From: Bacteroidia bacterium
GTDB lineage: Bacteria; Bacteroidota; Bacteroidia; J057
Length of the DNA: 64,000 nucleotides
Direction of reading: 5' to 3'
Assembly (NCBI GenBank): GCA_030430205.1
Contig: JAUIGE010000008.1
Span: forward strand, 1 to 64,000
Part shown: positions 8,486-16,985 of the stretch, piece after piece
Layout: every line of letters begins with the position of its first letter
Position numbering within the stretch: position 1 is the stretch's first letter
Notes under the pieces: generated by a model
Told to the model about the DNA's origin: nothing
The model's database searches: none
Seen by the model: the letters and a program-made list of their open reading frames with translations, nothing else
Made by a program: the position numbers and the translations under genes

Positions 8486-10921
8486 TTAAAAATCAATCTT
8501 ATAATAAAACAGCGGCAGACGCCCCAACTGATACTCCTCGCGGATCGGATTGCCGCTCGGATGATCCGGCGCGTAGGTCAGCGTCAGGATATTTTTGATA
8601 TCCAATAGGTTGACGATGTCTATGGCTATCTCATGGGTAAGTTTGGGACGGTTGAAGCGAAAAGCCAGCTTCAGGTCTGCGCGGAAATAAGGGTCAAATT
8701 GCAGGGTATTCACCGTTTCATCTACATAGATGATGTCCAGGGCAGCGGCTGATTTTTCATCATCCACCGGCCCATACCAACGCCCTCCGATGGAGGTCAC
8801 TTTACCGCCCAGGTTGAAGGTGGAATTCTCCCCGAGTGCAAATTCTTTTGCGAAAAGCGCATTGAATGCAAAGCGACCGTTGAAGACGGTATTGCGCAGC
8901 ACATCATCGCTGCCGCGATATTTCGCATCAAAGACAGAGGCTGTCAGCAGGAAGTAGTATTTGTTGCTGAAAAACTTTTCCAGCGTTACTTCCAGGCCGT
9001 AGTTGCGGCCGGTTCCTTCATTGACAAGTGTGTCCGGGAAAAGGCGCGAAAAGCCTGAACCGGCATTGATCATCGAGAATGAACTCGTCTGCAATTCCAC
9101 AGGAATGTTGAACAAATACTGGTAATAAGTTTCCGCCTTCAGGCGCATCGCTTTTCCCAAAGACATATCGTAGGACAGCACGCCATGCCAGCTTTTGGTC
9201 AGGCCCATCCCTAAATTGTATTCCTGCGGGTCATTTCCAACGGTATTATTCGAATAAAAATAGGTATAGGGAGATTGAGTCTGCGAATGCAGGCCCGTAC
9301 CCAGGCTGAGCCTTTTTCCCGGAGCCATGGCGTAGGAAAGGCCCAAACGAGGCTCAATAGGCGAAAAACTGTTTTTATTCAAACTATAATACAGGCTGGT
9401 CACGCCTGCGGTAAAGTCCAGCTTTTCCTGCAAACGGAAGCGGTATTGGATATAAGGCTGCACCAGGGCCGCTCCCTGATCGGCATCCCAGCGTGTCAGC
9501 CAGGGATCGAGGGTGGTGACGCCTCCCACACTGGGCCGCACCATACGCGCACTATCGATGTAGCGCATTTGGGTAAAGTCAATATTGATCCCTGCCTTGA
9601 GGGTCTGGCGACGATCCAGCTTTTTGGTATAGCTGAAAACGGCGGAGTATTTGGTCTCTTTAAAATTGTAATCCAAAATCGCAGGCAGCGAATCCACCAC
9701 AAACAGATCGCTCTCTACATGGCGGAAAATCTGGTCGTGATTGGCAAAAATCGAGGCATGAGACACAGCAACACCTGCCTTGATGTAGGTATTGATGTTG
9801 AAGGGATAGGTATAGGAAAGGCCTACGATGCCGGTATTGGAGGAAAAATACTGGTCGCGGTCGTTGTCGCCGTATATCAGCGTAGAGGTATCGGGCGCTG
9901 CCGCATCACTCAAAACGATGTCTATCGTGCTCAATCCTCCTATGCCCCACAGGGTAAAAAAGGAGCCATTTTTCTGGGGCAGGTTGATGCGAAAAGCGCC
10001 ATCCTGGTACTGCGGGATCGCATCGGTTCCCACATTGATGCCCATGAAGCTGAAAAGCTGCAAAGTCGAATAGCGATAGGTCGCCAGGTAGGAAGCGCCG
10101 CTTTCTTTGTTCAATGGCCCTTCGGCCATCAGCTCTGTCCCCAAAAAGCCCAATTGGGCACTGAATTCGTGCTTTTCATTGTTTCCATTACGCATCCTCA
10201 GGTCAAATGCTCCGGCTATGCCGTTGGCATATTCGGCGGGGAAAGCGCCGGTAAAGAAGTCTGAATTGGTCAGAAATTTATTGTTCAAAATGGTCACAGG
10301 ACCGCCCCCGGTACCGGGGATGGAGAAGTGGTTGGGGTTGGGGATATTGATCCCATCGACCCGCCACAGGACGCCCTGTGGCGTATTTCCCCGCACGACG
10401 AGGTCGTTGCGGGAGTCGTCGGCTCCCTGCACCCCGGCGTAGTTGGACGCCATGCGCGCGGGCTCGCCGCGCGAGCCGGCATAGCGATTCGTCTCCTCTA
10501 CGGAGAACTCCCGGGCACTCACGAATGCCAATTCGTTGATCGGCTCGCCCGAGCGTCGGGCGGTCAGCTCGACCTCTTCCAGATCGTAGGACGACTCACT
10601 CATCTCCACATTCAGGATCACTTCCTTACCGGAAGTAACCTCGATATTATCCAATGAAACCTCCTGATACCCGGCAAATCTAAATACAACCACCTGCCTT
10701 CCCACTGGCACCTTATCCACCCGGTAACGGCCTTGCTCATCAGAAAGCCCTCCCAATACTTTGCCGTCGGTCAGGGTGACCGTGACCTGGACCGCCTCCA
10801 GCGGAAATTGTGAGGCCTCATCTACAACTTTGCCTCGGATAGTTTGGGTGATGGTTTGAGCAGTCAGGCTCGTAAGGCTGATGCAAAAACAAAAAATCAA
10901 AAGGGTAAATCGGTTTATCAT
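8486..10921 (-). CDS. TonB-dependent outer-membrane receptor with carboxypeptidase-regulatory domain
   Basis: About 811 residues from the ATG at 10921, which begins a clear signal peptide (INRFTLLIFCFCISLTSLTAQ). An in-frame extension to 10999 has no signal character. Residues ~28-110 form a CarboxypepD_reg-like domain (IRGKVVDEASQFPLEAVQV). The plug domain follows (NDLVVRGNTPQGVLWRVDGI, ~170-190), then a 22-strand-type barrel ending in an aromatic residue (FYYKIDF). It imports an unknown ligand using TonB/ExbBD energy. No SusD partner is adjacent, so this is not a classical SusCD pair. It is divergent from 10994-11401 with 72 bp between. Confidence 0.85.
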   Translation of the reverse strand: MINRFTLLIFCFCISLTSLTAQTITQTIRGKVVDEASQFPLEAVQVTVTLTDGKVLGGLSDEQGRYRVDKVPVGRQVVVFRFAGYQEVSLDNIEVTSGKEVILNVEMSESSYDLEEVELTARRSGEPINELAFVSAREFSVEETNRYAGSRGEPARMASNYAGVQGADDSRNDLVVRGNTPQGVLWRVDGINIPNPNHFSIPGTGGGPVTILNNKFLTNSDFFTGAFPAEYANGIAGAFDLRMRNGNNEKHEFSAQLGFLGTELMAEGPLNKESGASYLATYRYSTLQLFSFMGINVGTDAIPQYQDGAFRINLPQKNGSFFTLWGIGGLSTIDIVLSDAAAPDTSTLIYGDNDRDQYFSSNTGIVGLSYTYPFNINTYIKAGVAVSHASIFANHDQIFRHVESDLFVVDSLPAILDYNFKETKYSAVFSYTKKLDRRQTLKAGINIDFTQMRYIDSARMVRPSVGGVTTLDPWLTRWDADQGAALVQPYIQYRFRLQEKLDFTAGVTSLYYSLNKNSFSPIEPRLGLSYAMAPGKRLSLGTGLHSQTQSPYTYFYSNNTVGNDPQEYNLGMGLTKSWHGVLSYDMSLGKAMRLKAETYYQYLFNIPVELQTSSFSMINAGSGFSRLFPDTLVNEGTGRNYGLEVTLEKFFSNKYYFLLTASVFDAKYRGSDDVLRNTVFNGRFAFNALFAKEFALGENSTFNLGGKVTSIGGRWYGPVDDEKSAAALDIIYVDETVNTLQFDPYFRADLKLAFRFNRPKLTHEIAIDIVNLLDIKNILTLTYAPDHPSGNPIREEYQLGRLPLFYYKIDF

Positions 10922-10993
10922 GAGAAGAAATTTAATTTTACAAAAATGACAGCAGTGTTTGCTTGTACCACTCGCACTTTTCAAATATACATT

Positions 10994-11401
10994 ATGCAAC
11001 TTATAAAAATTTTACCCAGGTTCTTTTTTTGTTTTTCGGTCTTTTTTCCCCTTGCTGGCCTCGCACAGCAGGCACCTTATGTTGGAGGGGAAGCCGATGG
11101 CTATGATATGGCTGTTTGGCGTGCGGGCCTGGGCTGGGAAGAGGATTTTCAACAGCAGTTGATTTTGGCTCCTTCTTCTGTGACTTCGGGTGATTTTTTT
11201 CAGCTACAAAGCAGCCGGGTCATAGATCGGGCCGAAGTACATTTGCTGGATATTCATGGAAAAATGATTTTCAGAAAGGATTGGATAGCCGGGAAAGCTG
11301 TAAGCCTACTGCTCCCTTCTCTTCCCGCAGGCTTTTATTTTCTTCACATAAAAACGGAGAATAAAATGGCAGTAAAGAAGCTTCAGGTTTTAGGAGAATA
11401 A
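10994..11401 (+). CDS. minimal secreted protein with T9SS sorting domain
   Basis: 135 residues from the ATG at 10994; an upstream in-frame extension overlaps the divergent gene and lacks a signal peptide. A signal peptide ends at GLAQQ (~27). Only ~35 residues of passenger (VGGEADGYDMAVWRAGLGWEED) precede a type A T9SS C-terminal domain (VTSGDFFQLQSSRV, VHLLDIHGKMIF, LPAGFYFLHI, KKLQVLGE). Usual T9SS cargo is far longer. It could be a truncated surface protein, a decoy, or a regulator of the T9SS. The neighbouring TonB receptor may share its promoter region. Confidence 0.7.
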   Translation: MQLIKILPRFFFCFSVFFPLAGLAQQAPYVGGEADGYDMAVWRAGLGWEEDFQQQLILAPSSVTSGDFFQLQSSRVIDRAEVHLLDIHGKMIFRKDWIAGKAVSLLLPSLPAGFYFLHIKTENKMAVKKLQVLGE

Positions 11402-11524
11402 GCCATTATGGCAGCGAATACTGCCAAATGGTCATCAAGAATTTTCCCGGTATGTATGTTGCCAACAAGGATTGTATCGCCTTTACAACAATCAGTTACT
11501 TCATATAAACCGATTCAAAAAATC

Positions 11525-11932
11525 ATGAAAAAACAACATCAATTCAACAGCTTTTCGGACCTGATCGAAAACATTTTCAATGGCGTGGAAGACCTGAGCG
11601 CAGGTCAGATGGGAAGGTTTCCCGCCGCCAACATCCGCGAAACAGCGGAAGCCTTTTTGATTGACATCATTGTTCCCGGTCGTACCAAAGAAGACATCAA
11701 AATTCACCAGGAAAAAGACAGCCTGGTGGTTTCTTCTGAGGTAAAGCAGCCCAATGAAGGCGAGACATACCGCCGCACGGAGTTCAAATTATCTCCTTTC
11801 AAGCGTAGCTTCCGCCTCCCCGAGACCGCTGACCGCGAGCATATCACCGCCAGCTTCGAAAACGGCATACTGACCATCAGTATCGGAAAGAAGGAAGAAG
11901 CGCGTGTGCAAAGAGAAATCAGTATTGATTAG
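11525..11932 (+). CDS. small heat-shock protein, Hsp20/alpha-crystallin
   Basis: 135 residues, starting at the ATG at 11525 (KKQHQFNSFSDLIENIF). Upstream in-frame codons to 11408 look non-coding. The alpha-crystallin domain spans ~38-130, from FPAANIRETAEAFLIDIIVPG to the conserved FENGILTISI (A-x-x-x-x-GxL motif). It binds unfolding clients and prevents aggregation without ATP. The length is typical for Bacteroidota Hsp20. No CIRCE or other heat operator was seen. Its 3' end faces the caspase gene through a 15-bp stem hairpin. Confidence 0.9.
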   Translation: MKKQHQFNSFSDLIENIFNGVEDLSAGQMGRFPAANIRETAEAFLIDIIVPGRTKEDIKIHQEKDSLVVSSEVKQPNEGETYRRTEFKLSPFKRSFRLPETADREHITASFENGILTISIGKKEEARVQREISID

Positions 11933-11947
11933 AAGATGAGGAGATGA

Positions 11948-11996
11948 GCAGATTAGCAGATTAGCAGATGCGATTATCTTGAATCTGCTAATCTGC
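11948..11996. terminator. octamer-repeat hairpin between convergent genes
   Basis: GCAGATTAGCAGATT (11948-11962) pairs perfectly with AATCTGCTAATCTGC (11982-11996) over 15 bp, with a 19-nt loop. The arms are tandem AGCAGATT octamers. It lies between the plus-strand Hsp20 gene and the minus-strand caspase gene and can fold on both transcripts, so it is a likely bidirectional terminator. Confidence 0.55.
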
Positions 11997-12005
11997 AGAT
12001 CCTCT

Positions 12006-15000
12006 TCACATTCCAAAAAGCGATTTCAGCCAGGCCCAAAAGCCTGTTTCTTCTGATTTTGCTTCGCTTTGGACAATTTCCACCTCTACTTCCTGATCTT
12101 CCTGATCTTCCTGATTGGCATTTTCCCTATCGACTTGCTCTTCTTCGACTGAAGGGCTGTTTTTGATGGAGAGAATGGCTTTTTGCAATTCGGGAAGGCC
12201 GCCATCTGGCACAAAAAAGCCAAAGTGGTTGCATGGCACTTTGTGGAATTGAATGGGGAATTTCCTTTCTGCAGGAATGTTATTCACGCTGCCTACGCCC
12301 ACGAAAATATCATTTTCGTCTCCAAAGATGTATTTCTTCAGGGAAGAAAACTGCGGATCGCCAATGCCGATCTTATCCAGGATTTTGCCGACCATTTTTT
12401 CTCCCTCATCGGGTATCATGGTAAGGCTTCCGGCAAAAGCGGTATAAGGAATGCCCGGATCGGGCGCGTTATGCAGGTTTTTCAGAAATTCTGAACCGGG
12501 TGTCATGGCCTCGGAATTAAATTCCAGGAATTGGTCGGCGGCTTTGACCGCGCCAAAAAGATAGCCCAGGGCAGCGATGCCCCAGCCAAGGCCTGTCAGG
12601 CCATTCAACAAAAGCGTTGAGCCAAAGGTAGCCCACTGCTTGATGCTCAACCAGGGAGAGCCGCCGCTTGGCGTACCCGCTACTATCAGGTGGTTGACCA
12701 CCTTGTTGCCATCGAGCATCTCGATGAAGTAGCGCGACACCAGACCGCCCATGGAGTGGGCGATGATGTTCAATTCTTTGCCGTGGCCGGCACCAAGCCC
12801 CACAGCTTCCAGCTGGTCTTTGAGCAGCTTGGAGGTCTCCGCGATGCGGGTATTGAGGGTTTCGTAATCGAAAACCAGCACCGTATCGTAGCCGCCTTCT
12901 TTTTTCAAAAAGCTATAAAGAGACTGTTCCGGAAATTCTTCCATATCCGCAAAGAAGCATTCTTTGCAGGAGCTGGTAAAGCCATGAATCAATATCATGA
13001 TTTTATCAGAAGCCGCGATTGCGCTTTGCACCGCATCTTTTTCGTAGGTAAACTCAAAGCCATCTTCACCCAATCCCGCCACGCCAAGGCGTGGATATGG
13101 AAATTCGGATATACCGAATTTACCACCTAAGAGCCTGTGTACCACAAGTTTAACGGATGAACTGAGGCTGCGCTCGGCAGTGGCAGGAGTCGTCAGCCGA
13201 TCCAGGCTGATCTCTGGTTTGCCGTCGGCATTGGATTCAGAAAACCAGGGCAGCAGGATGCCATCGTCCTCCTGAACGATCACCAACTGATCGTCGGCTC
13301 CCAGTTCCGTATCGAAGGTCAGTACCAAAGGATTTTCCTTGCTGACCGAAGAGCGGTCCAGCCCTTCTATTTCGAGGATTTCCATGCCGGGAGAGGCATT
13401 CTGACCCGCCACCAGCTCAAAGGGCTGGCTGTTGGGGATAGATCGAAAAGCCTGTGTACCAGGCAATTCTGCCTGCACAGATCGGGAGGCATGTCCGATG
13501 CTGGATAGCTTTACCTTGCCATTCGTACCTGAAGGGAATTTGACACTGACAGCCGATTTCGCGACCACCTGCTCATCCGATGCCTTATCATCCCAGATAT
13601 TGGTCATCGAAATCAAAGCCGTGGTCCAATCTGTCACCTTCTTGGGTTTTCGGATAATCAAAGACCGGGTCTGCTGCTCCTCCAGCAATATGCTGAAGGA
13701 ATCCATTCCTTCTTCATTCCCCACACTGCGATCTCTTTGAGGATAGTCAAAGCCGCTTTGTTCCATCAGAGAAGCCTTGAAGGGCTCAGTGCTGGCTACC
13801 ATTTTCAGGTAGGTGGTATCCTGCCTGATGCCTTTGTTTACCAAAGCCTCGGGCACATTGGGCGCCAGGGTATCACCTCCGGCCACAAAAATACTTTGCC
13901 CTGGCCCTACTACATTTTGACCAAAAAGGATGTTCTGGATGGAAAAATCACTGCCCATGGCAAGGACAGCTACATGATAATCCTGGCTGCTGTGGTTGTT
14001 TTTTACTTTTACCTTGTAGACAGGTGTTCTGCCCCAACTGCTATCTGTTATTTCCCCATATATCTGAAAAGCAATGGCAATTTCGCCTTTGCTATTGGGC
14101 GTGACGGGCTCTACTTTGAGAAGCTGGTCGGTCTGGGGATCAAAATGGTGGGCCTCCACTTCCAGCTGCAATGTTCCCTGCGGAATATTGGTGGTAGCAT
14201 TGGCGAGGGACTGCGTCCTGTCCCATCGGGCGATGCCCGAGACGATTTTCAGCGCGTTCTCAGCCTGTCGGCTGTTGATTTCAGCGAGTGGCTCGCTGAG
14301 GGCACGGGCATCGGTAGGACGAAAAAATCCAAATTTTTCCTTTCTCTCATGGGCGTAGGCCATGATTTTGTAGTCTGCCTCGGCATCAGGAGCTACCAGC
14401 TCCAGGTATTTTTGTGCATCGGCATCCTGCTTAAAAGCCGCTTCCAATAGCTTTACGCCATTTGCCTGAGCAGCTGTTTCCGCTTCAAAATAAATTTTGG
14501 TTTTGGTGATCGGCAAACTCAAAATCGTTGCCTTGAAGGTGGCGTCATGACTCAGCGTAGCTGTTCCGTCAAAGCTGATGGTCGTCACCGAAGCGTCAAC
14601 CTCTTTTGACTGGGCAACTTCCAAATATTCGGAAGGCTTCGCCGCTATATCCGCCTGGGAATCATAGATGGCAAAGCGGGTAACGCCTGTAGCCGGGATG
14701 CCATTCAATTGTCCTCCGGAAAGCGTCCAACTGCCTCGCTTTTGATCCCACTGCACCATATAGCTTTTATCCGTAGACTTCAGGCTTCCTTTCAGAAAAA
14801 CCATGTTGGCGTCCACTTTGGCACCTGATGTTTTGAGGGAAAAAACCACATCCAACTGTGGATTTTGCTCTGCTACCTTTCCACTTACAAAAGAAGTGGA
14901 CTTGCTGATCAATTCATCATAGGAAATATCGCCCTGGCTTTCCTTCAGAAATTTCAGGATGGAATAGGTGAAAATGCCTCGCTTTTTCCCGTCAATGACC

Positions 15001-15674
15001 AATTCTTTGGCAGTCTGCGAACTCAAGGAGCCTTGCAAGGCAATGTGTGAGCCGGTCGGCAGCTCGCTATTGACCATTTTGCCATTGGCAAACTCCTTCT
15101 GAAAAGTATCCGCGAACTCGCTTCGCTCCATGAAGACGTAGTCTTTGAGGTCGCGTGCTTTGGCCTGATCGTCAGAGGCCTGACGCTTGGTGACTTTGGC
15201 GGTATCGCGGGTATTGGAGCCCGAATGGCAACAGTCAAATATGGTGACGATATGCGGATTTTTCCGCGCTACCTGGTGCAGCAAGGCGCGCAACTCTTTG
15301 TCTGCAAGATCGCGGTGATAGACAGAATCTATGGTCTGGCGGCTATCATATAGCACCAGGGTTTCATTTTTGTGATCTGGCTCCAGGTCATAAAAGGCTT
15401 CATGGGTTTTTTCCTGAGAACCATGACCGCTATAATGAATAAAAACGGTGTCCTCTGAGCCTGCCTGCGAAAGGTGAGAGAGAAAAGCATCTACCACATT
15501 TTTGCGGGTGGCTTGTTCATTTCGGAGCGTTTGGAGCTTCAATTGATCTGAAGGAATCGTTCCTTCCAGATATGCCTGAACTTCTTTGCTGTCCTGCACA
15601 CAACCGCTCAAGGGCGGGACAGGATGGCGGTAGCTATCAATAGCAATCAGGAGGGCATAAATTTTATTGGCCAT
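12006..15674 (-). CDS. caspase (C14) - alpha/beta hydrolase fusion
   Basis: 1222 residues, no signal peptide. The N-terminus (~1-285) is a caspase/metacaspase-like p20 domain: YSGHGSQ with catalytic H84, and DCCHSG with nucleophile C149. The beta-rich middle (~290-850) has several Ig-like or DUF4384-like stretches and was not matched to a family. From ~885 to ~1110 comes an alpha/beta hydrolase of lipase/PGAP1 type, with an oxyanion HGF at H897 and nucleophile elbow AHSMGG at S974. The tail is a Glu/Asp/Gln-rich linker (~1165-1205) ending in a Trp/Phe-rich amphipathic segment, GFWAWLKSLFGM, which could touch membrane. Both catalytic centres look intact. A plausible reading is a protease-controlled lipase or esterase acting in cell death or conflict, but that is inference. 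It is monocistronic, with a 15-bp-stem hairpin at its 3' end. Confidence 0.8.
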   Translation of the reverse strand: MANKIYALLIAIDSYRHPVPPLSGCVQDSKEVQAYLEGTIPSDQLKLQTLRNEQATRKNVVDAFLSHLSQAGSEDTVFIHYSGHGSQEKTHEAFYDLEPDHKNETLVLYDSRQTIDSVYHRDLADKELRALLHQVARKNPHIVTIFDCCHSGSNTRDTAKVTKRQASDDQAKARDLKDYVFMERSEFADTFQKEFANGKMVNSELPTGSHIALQGSLSSQTAKELVIDGKKRGIFTYSILKFLKESQGDISYDELISKSTSFVSGKVAEQNPQLDVVFSLKTSGAKVDANMVFLKGSLKSTDKSYMVQWDQKRGSWTLSGGQLNGIPATGVTRFAIYDSQADIAAKPSEYLEVAQSKEVDASVTTISFDGTATLSHDATFKATILSLPITKTKIYFEAETAAQANGVKLLEAAFKQDADAQKYLELVAPDAEADYKIMAYAHERKEKFGFFRPTDARALSEPLAEINSRQAENALKIVSGIARWDRTQSLANATTNIPQGTLQLEVEAHHFDPQTDQLLKVEPVTPNSKGEIAIAFQIYGEITDSSWGRTPVYKVKVKNNHSSQDYHVAVLAMGSDFSIQNILFGQNVVGPGQSIFVAGGDTLAPNVPEALVNKGIRQDTTYLKMVASTEPFKASLMEQSGFDYPQRDRSVGNEEGMDSFSILLEEQQTRSLIIRKPKKVTDWTTALISMTNIWDDKASDEQVVAKSAVSVKFPSGTNGKVKLSSIGHASRSVQAELPGTQAFRSIPNSQPFELVAGQNASPGMEILEIEGLDRSSVSKENPLVLTFDTELGADDQLVIVQEDDGILLPWFSESNADGKPEISLDRLTTPATAERSLSSSVKLVVHRLLGGKFGISEFPYPRLGVAGLGEDGFEFTYEKDAVQSAIAASDKIMILIHGFTSSCKECFFADMEEFPEQSLYSFLKKEGGYDTVLVFDYETLNTRIAETSKLLKDQLEAVGLGAGHGKELNIIAHSMGGLVSRYFIEMLDGNKVVNHLIVAGTPSGGSPWLSIKQWATFGSTLLLNGLTGLGWGIAALGYLFGAVKAADQFLEFNSEAMTPGSEFLKNLHNAPDPGIPYTAFAGSLTMIPDEGEKMVGKILDKIGIGDPQFSSLKKYIFGDENDIFVGVGSVNNIPAERKFPIQFHKVPCNHFGFFVPDGGLPELQKAILSIKNSPSVEEEQVDRENANQEDQEDQEVEVEIVQSEAKSEETGFWAWLKSLFGM

Positions 15675-15725
15675 AAGTAAGGATTTAAGTGTCTATGGCC
15701 TCAAATTACAAGTTTTCTCTGAATA

Positions 15726-16688
15726 TCAAATGCCTAACTGATCCCTCAGATTTCTATCTGAATTGCTGTTGCGGCTCCAGTAATCCAATCTCATGGATTT
15801 CTTTCGACGGGCTTTGCTCGTCATCTGTGGGCCGTCAGGCCGCCAGGCGGGGCTGGCATAGCTTTCATCCCAACCCATGATATCAAATGGAAATGCCTCT
15901 TTATAGTAAATGCTCAGGCTGCGTTTTTCCTCGCTATAATCGATGGACAATTTCTTCACGGCCTCGCCGGCAAATTCCCCGGAAGCGTCTTCCACACTGA
16001 TAAATGCCTTTTCTGGCCGTATGGGCCGATGGCGCAGGCGTGCAGCCAGATTCGAAGGCACGATTTCCTGTAAACCCATAGGGATACTTTTCGGATCTAT
16101 CCGCAGCCGAGTCCAGATTTCATCTTCCAGCAAAGCCTTCGGAAATTGCTTTTCCACATCCCCTTCTGACTCAAAATAGGACCGGAGTTCCATCTGATAG
16201 GCATTTTTGTCCAGACTCAGCTGGCTGAAGGTATGGCCACACCATTCCTGGCTGGTGGTAGTCAGCTTCAGGCTGTTGGGATGCTTTTTCAGATCTACCG
16301 GCGTAAAGACGGAACGCATCATGGAATAAGGGTAAATTCCTGTCAGGAACTTGCGGCTGTCATTGAGTTTCAGGATAGAAACTTTGTCAGCCGGATGGGC
16401 TCCGGGATTGTCCAGCTTTACCAGCTTAGATTTGGAAAAGTCCTCTGTCACAAAGATCAGGACAGCATGCCCTTCGTGGATTTCGCCATAGCGCACCTGC
16501 TGCAGATCGTAGCTGTTAAGCTCCGCCAGGCCATCGTACCAGTGCGCAGCGAAATCTTTGGGAATTTCAAATTCGGATAAAGTCGTTTCAGCCTCAGCTG
16601 GCGCGTCTTCCGGCGCCTGTGCCGTTTGCTGGCAGGAAAAGAGGATGAAAGGCAAAAGAAGGAGGAGGAAAAACCGTTTTTTGTTCAT
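15726..16688 (-). CDS. conserved Bacteroidota lipoprotein of unknown function
   Basis: About 320 residues from the ATG at 16688 (NKKRFFLLLLLPFILFSCQQ). The lipobox LFSC and a Ser-rich/acidic linker (QAPEDAPAEAETT) indicate an outer-membrane lipoprotein. Conserved-looking segments are AHWYDGLAELNSYDLQQVRYGE, HAVLIFVTEDFSKSKLVKLD, GIYPYSMMRSVFTPVD and TTTSQEWCGHTFSQ. I recall this family as one sometimes mislabelled septum formation inhibitor Maf in automatic annotation; nothing here resembles the Maf fold. Function is unknown. It is divergent from the permease genes that start at 16986. Confidence 0.6.
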   Translation of the reverse strand: MNKKRFFLLLLLPFILFSCQQTAQAPEDAPAEAETTLSEFEIPKDFAAHWYDGLAELNSYDLQQVRYGEIHEGHAVLIFVTEDFSKSKLVKLDNPGAHPADKVSILKLNDSRKFLTGIYPYSMMRSVFTPVDLKKHPNSLKLTTTSQEWCGHTFSQLSLDKNAYQMELRSYFESEGDVEKQFPKALLEDEIWTRLRIDPKSIPMGLQEIVPSNLAARLRHRPIRPEKAFISVEDASGEFAGEAVKKLSIDYSEEKRSLSIYYKEAFPFDIMGWDESYASPAWRPDGPQMTSKARRKKSMRLDYWSRNSNSDRNLRDQLGI

Positions 16689-16840
16689 ATCCAAGCAATT
16701 ATAATTTGTTATTTGTCTCACATTGGGACACTTATTTGCGTCAGTATGAGACGGATGTTTTCTTATTTTAATCTACATAAAGACTCAACAATCTGAATGT
16801 CAGCTATATAACAAGTGGGCACAGCTATTGTTTGGAGACA

Positions 16841-16974
16841 GGAGAGCAGAGAGCGGAGAGCGGAGAGCAGAGAGCGGAGAGCAGAGAGCAGAGAGCAGAG
16901 AGCAGAGACAAGAGAACCCGAAACACGAAACACGAAACCCGAAACACGAAACCCGAAACACGAAACCCGAAACC
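16841..16974 (+). repeat. double heptad array upstream of ABC permease gene
   Basis: About ten copies of GAGAGCR (16841-16912) pass directly into about eight copies of CCCGAAA/CACGAAA (16916-16974). Both have a strict 7-bp period. The array ends 11 bp before the ATG of the permease gene at 16986. A reading frame runs through the array into the gene, but the encoded heptad peptide (ESRERRA...) is low complexity and not expected to be translated. Confidence 0.85.
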
Positions 16975-16985
16975 ATCTTCAACCC

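Noticed and set aside
9275-10264. 329-codon plus-strand ORF
   Set aside because: Lies entirely antisense to the TonB receptor gene, whose signal peptide, plug and barrel are clear; the antisense product has no recognisable domain.
15726-16688. Maf-like septum inhibitor
   Set aside because: No Maf motifs; the lipobox and family pattern indicate an outer-membrane lipoprotein.
16916-16974. CCCGAAA/GGGTTTY arrays as telomeric ends
   Set aside because: Units resemble telomere repeats, but they are internal, lie between intact genes and point in either direction along the chromosome.
16815-16985. Upstream extension of the ABC permease ORF
   Set aside because: It translates the heptad array into low-complexity charged repeats; the conserved family N-terminus begins at the ATG at 16986.
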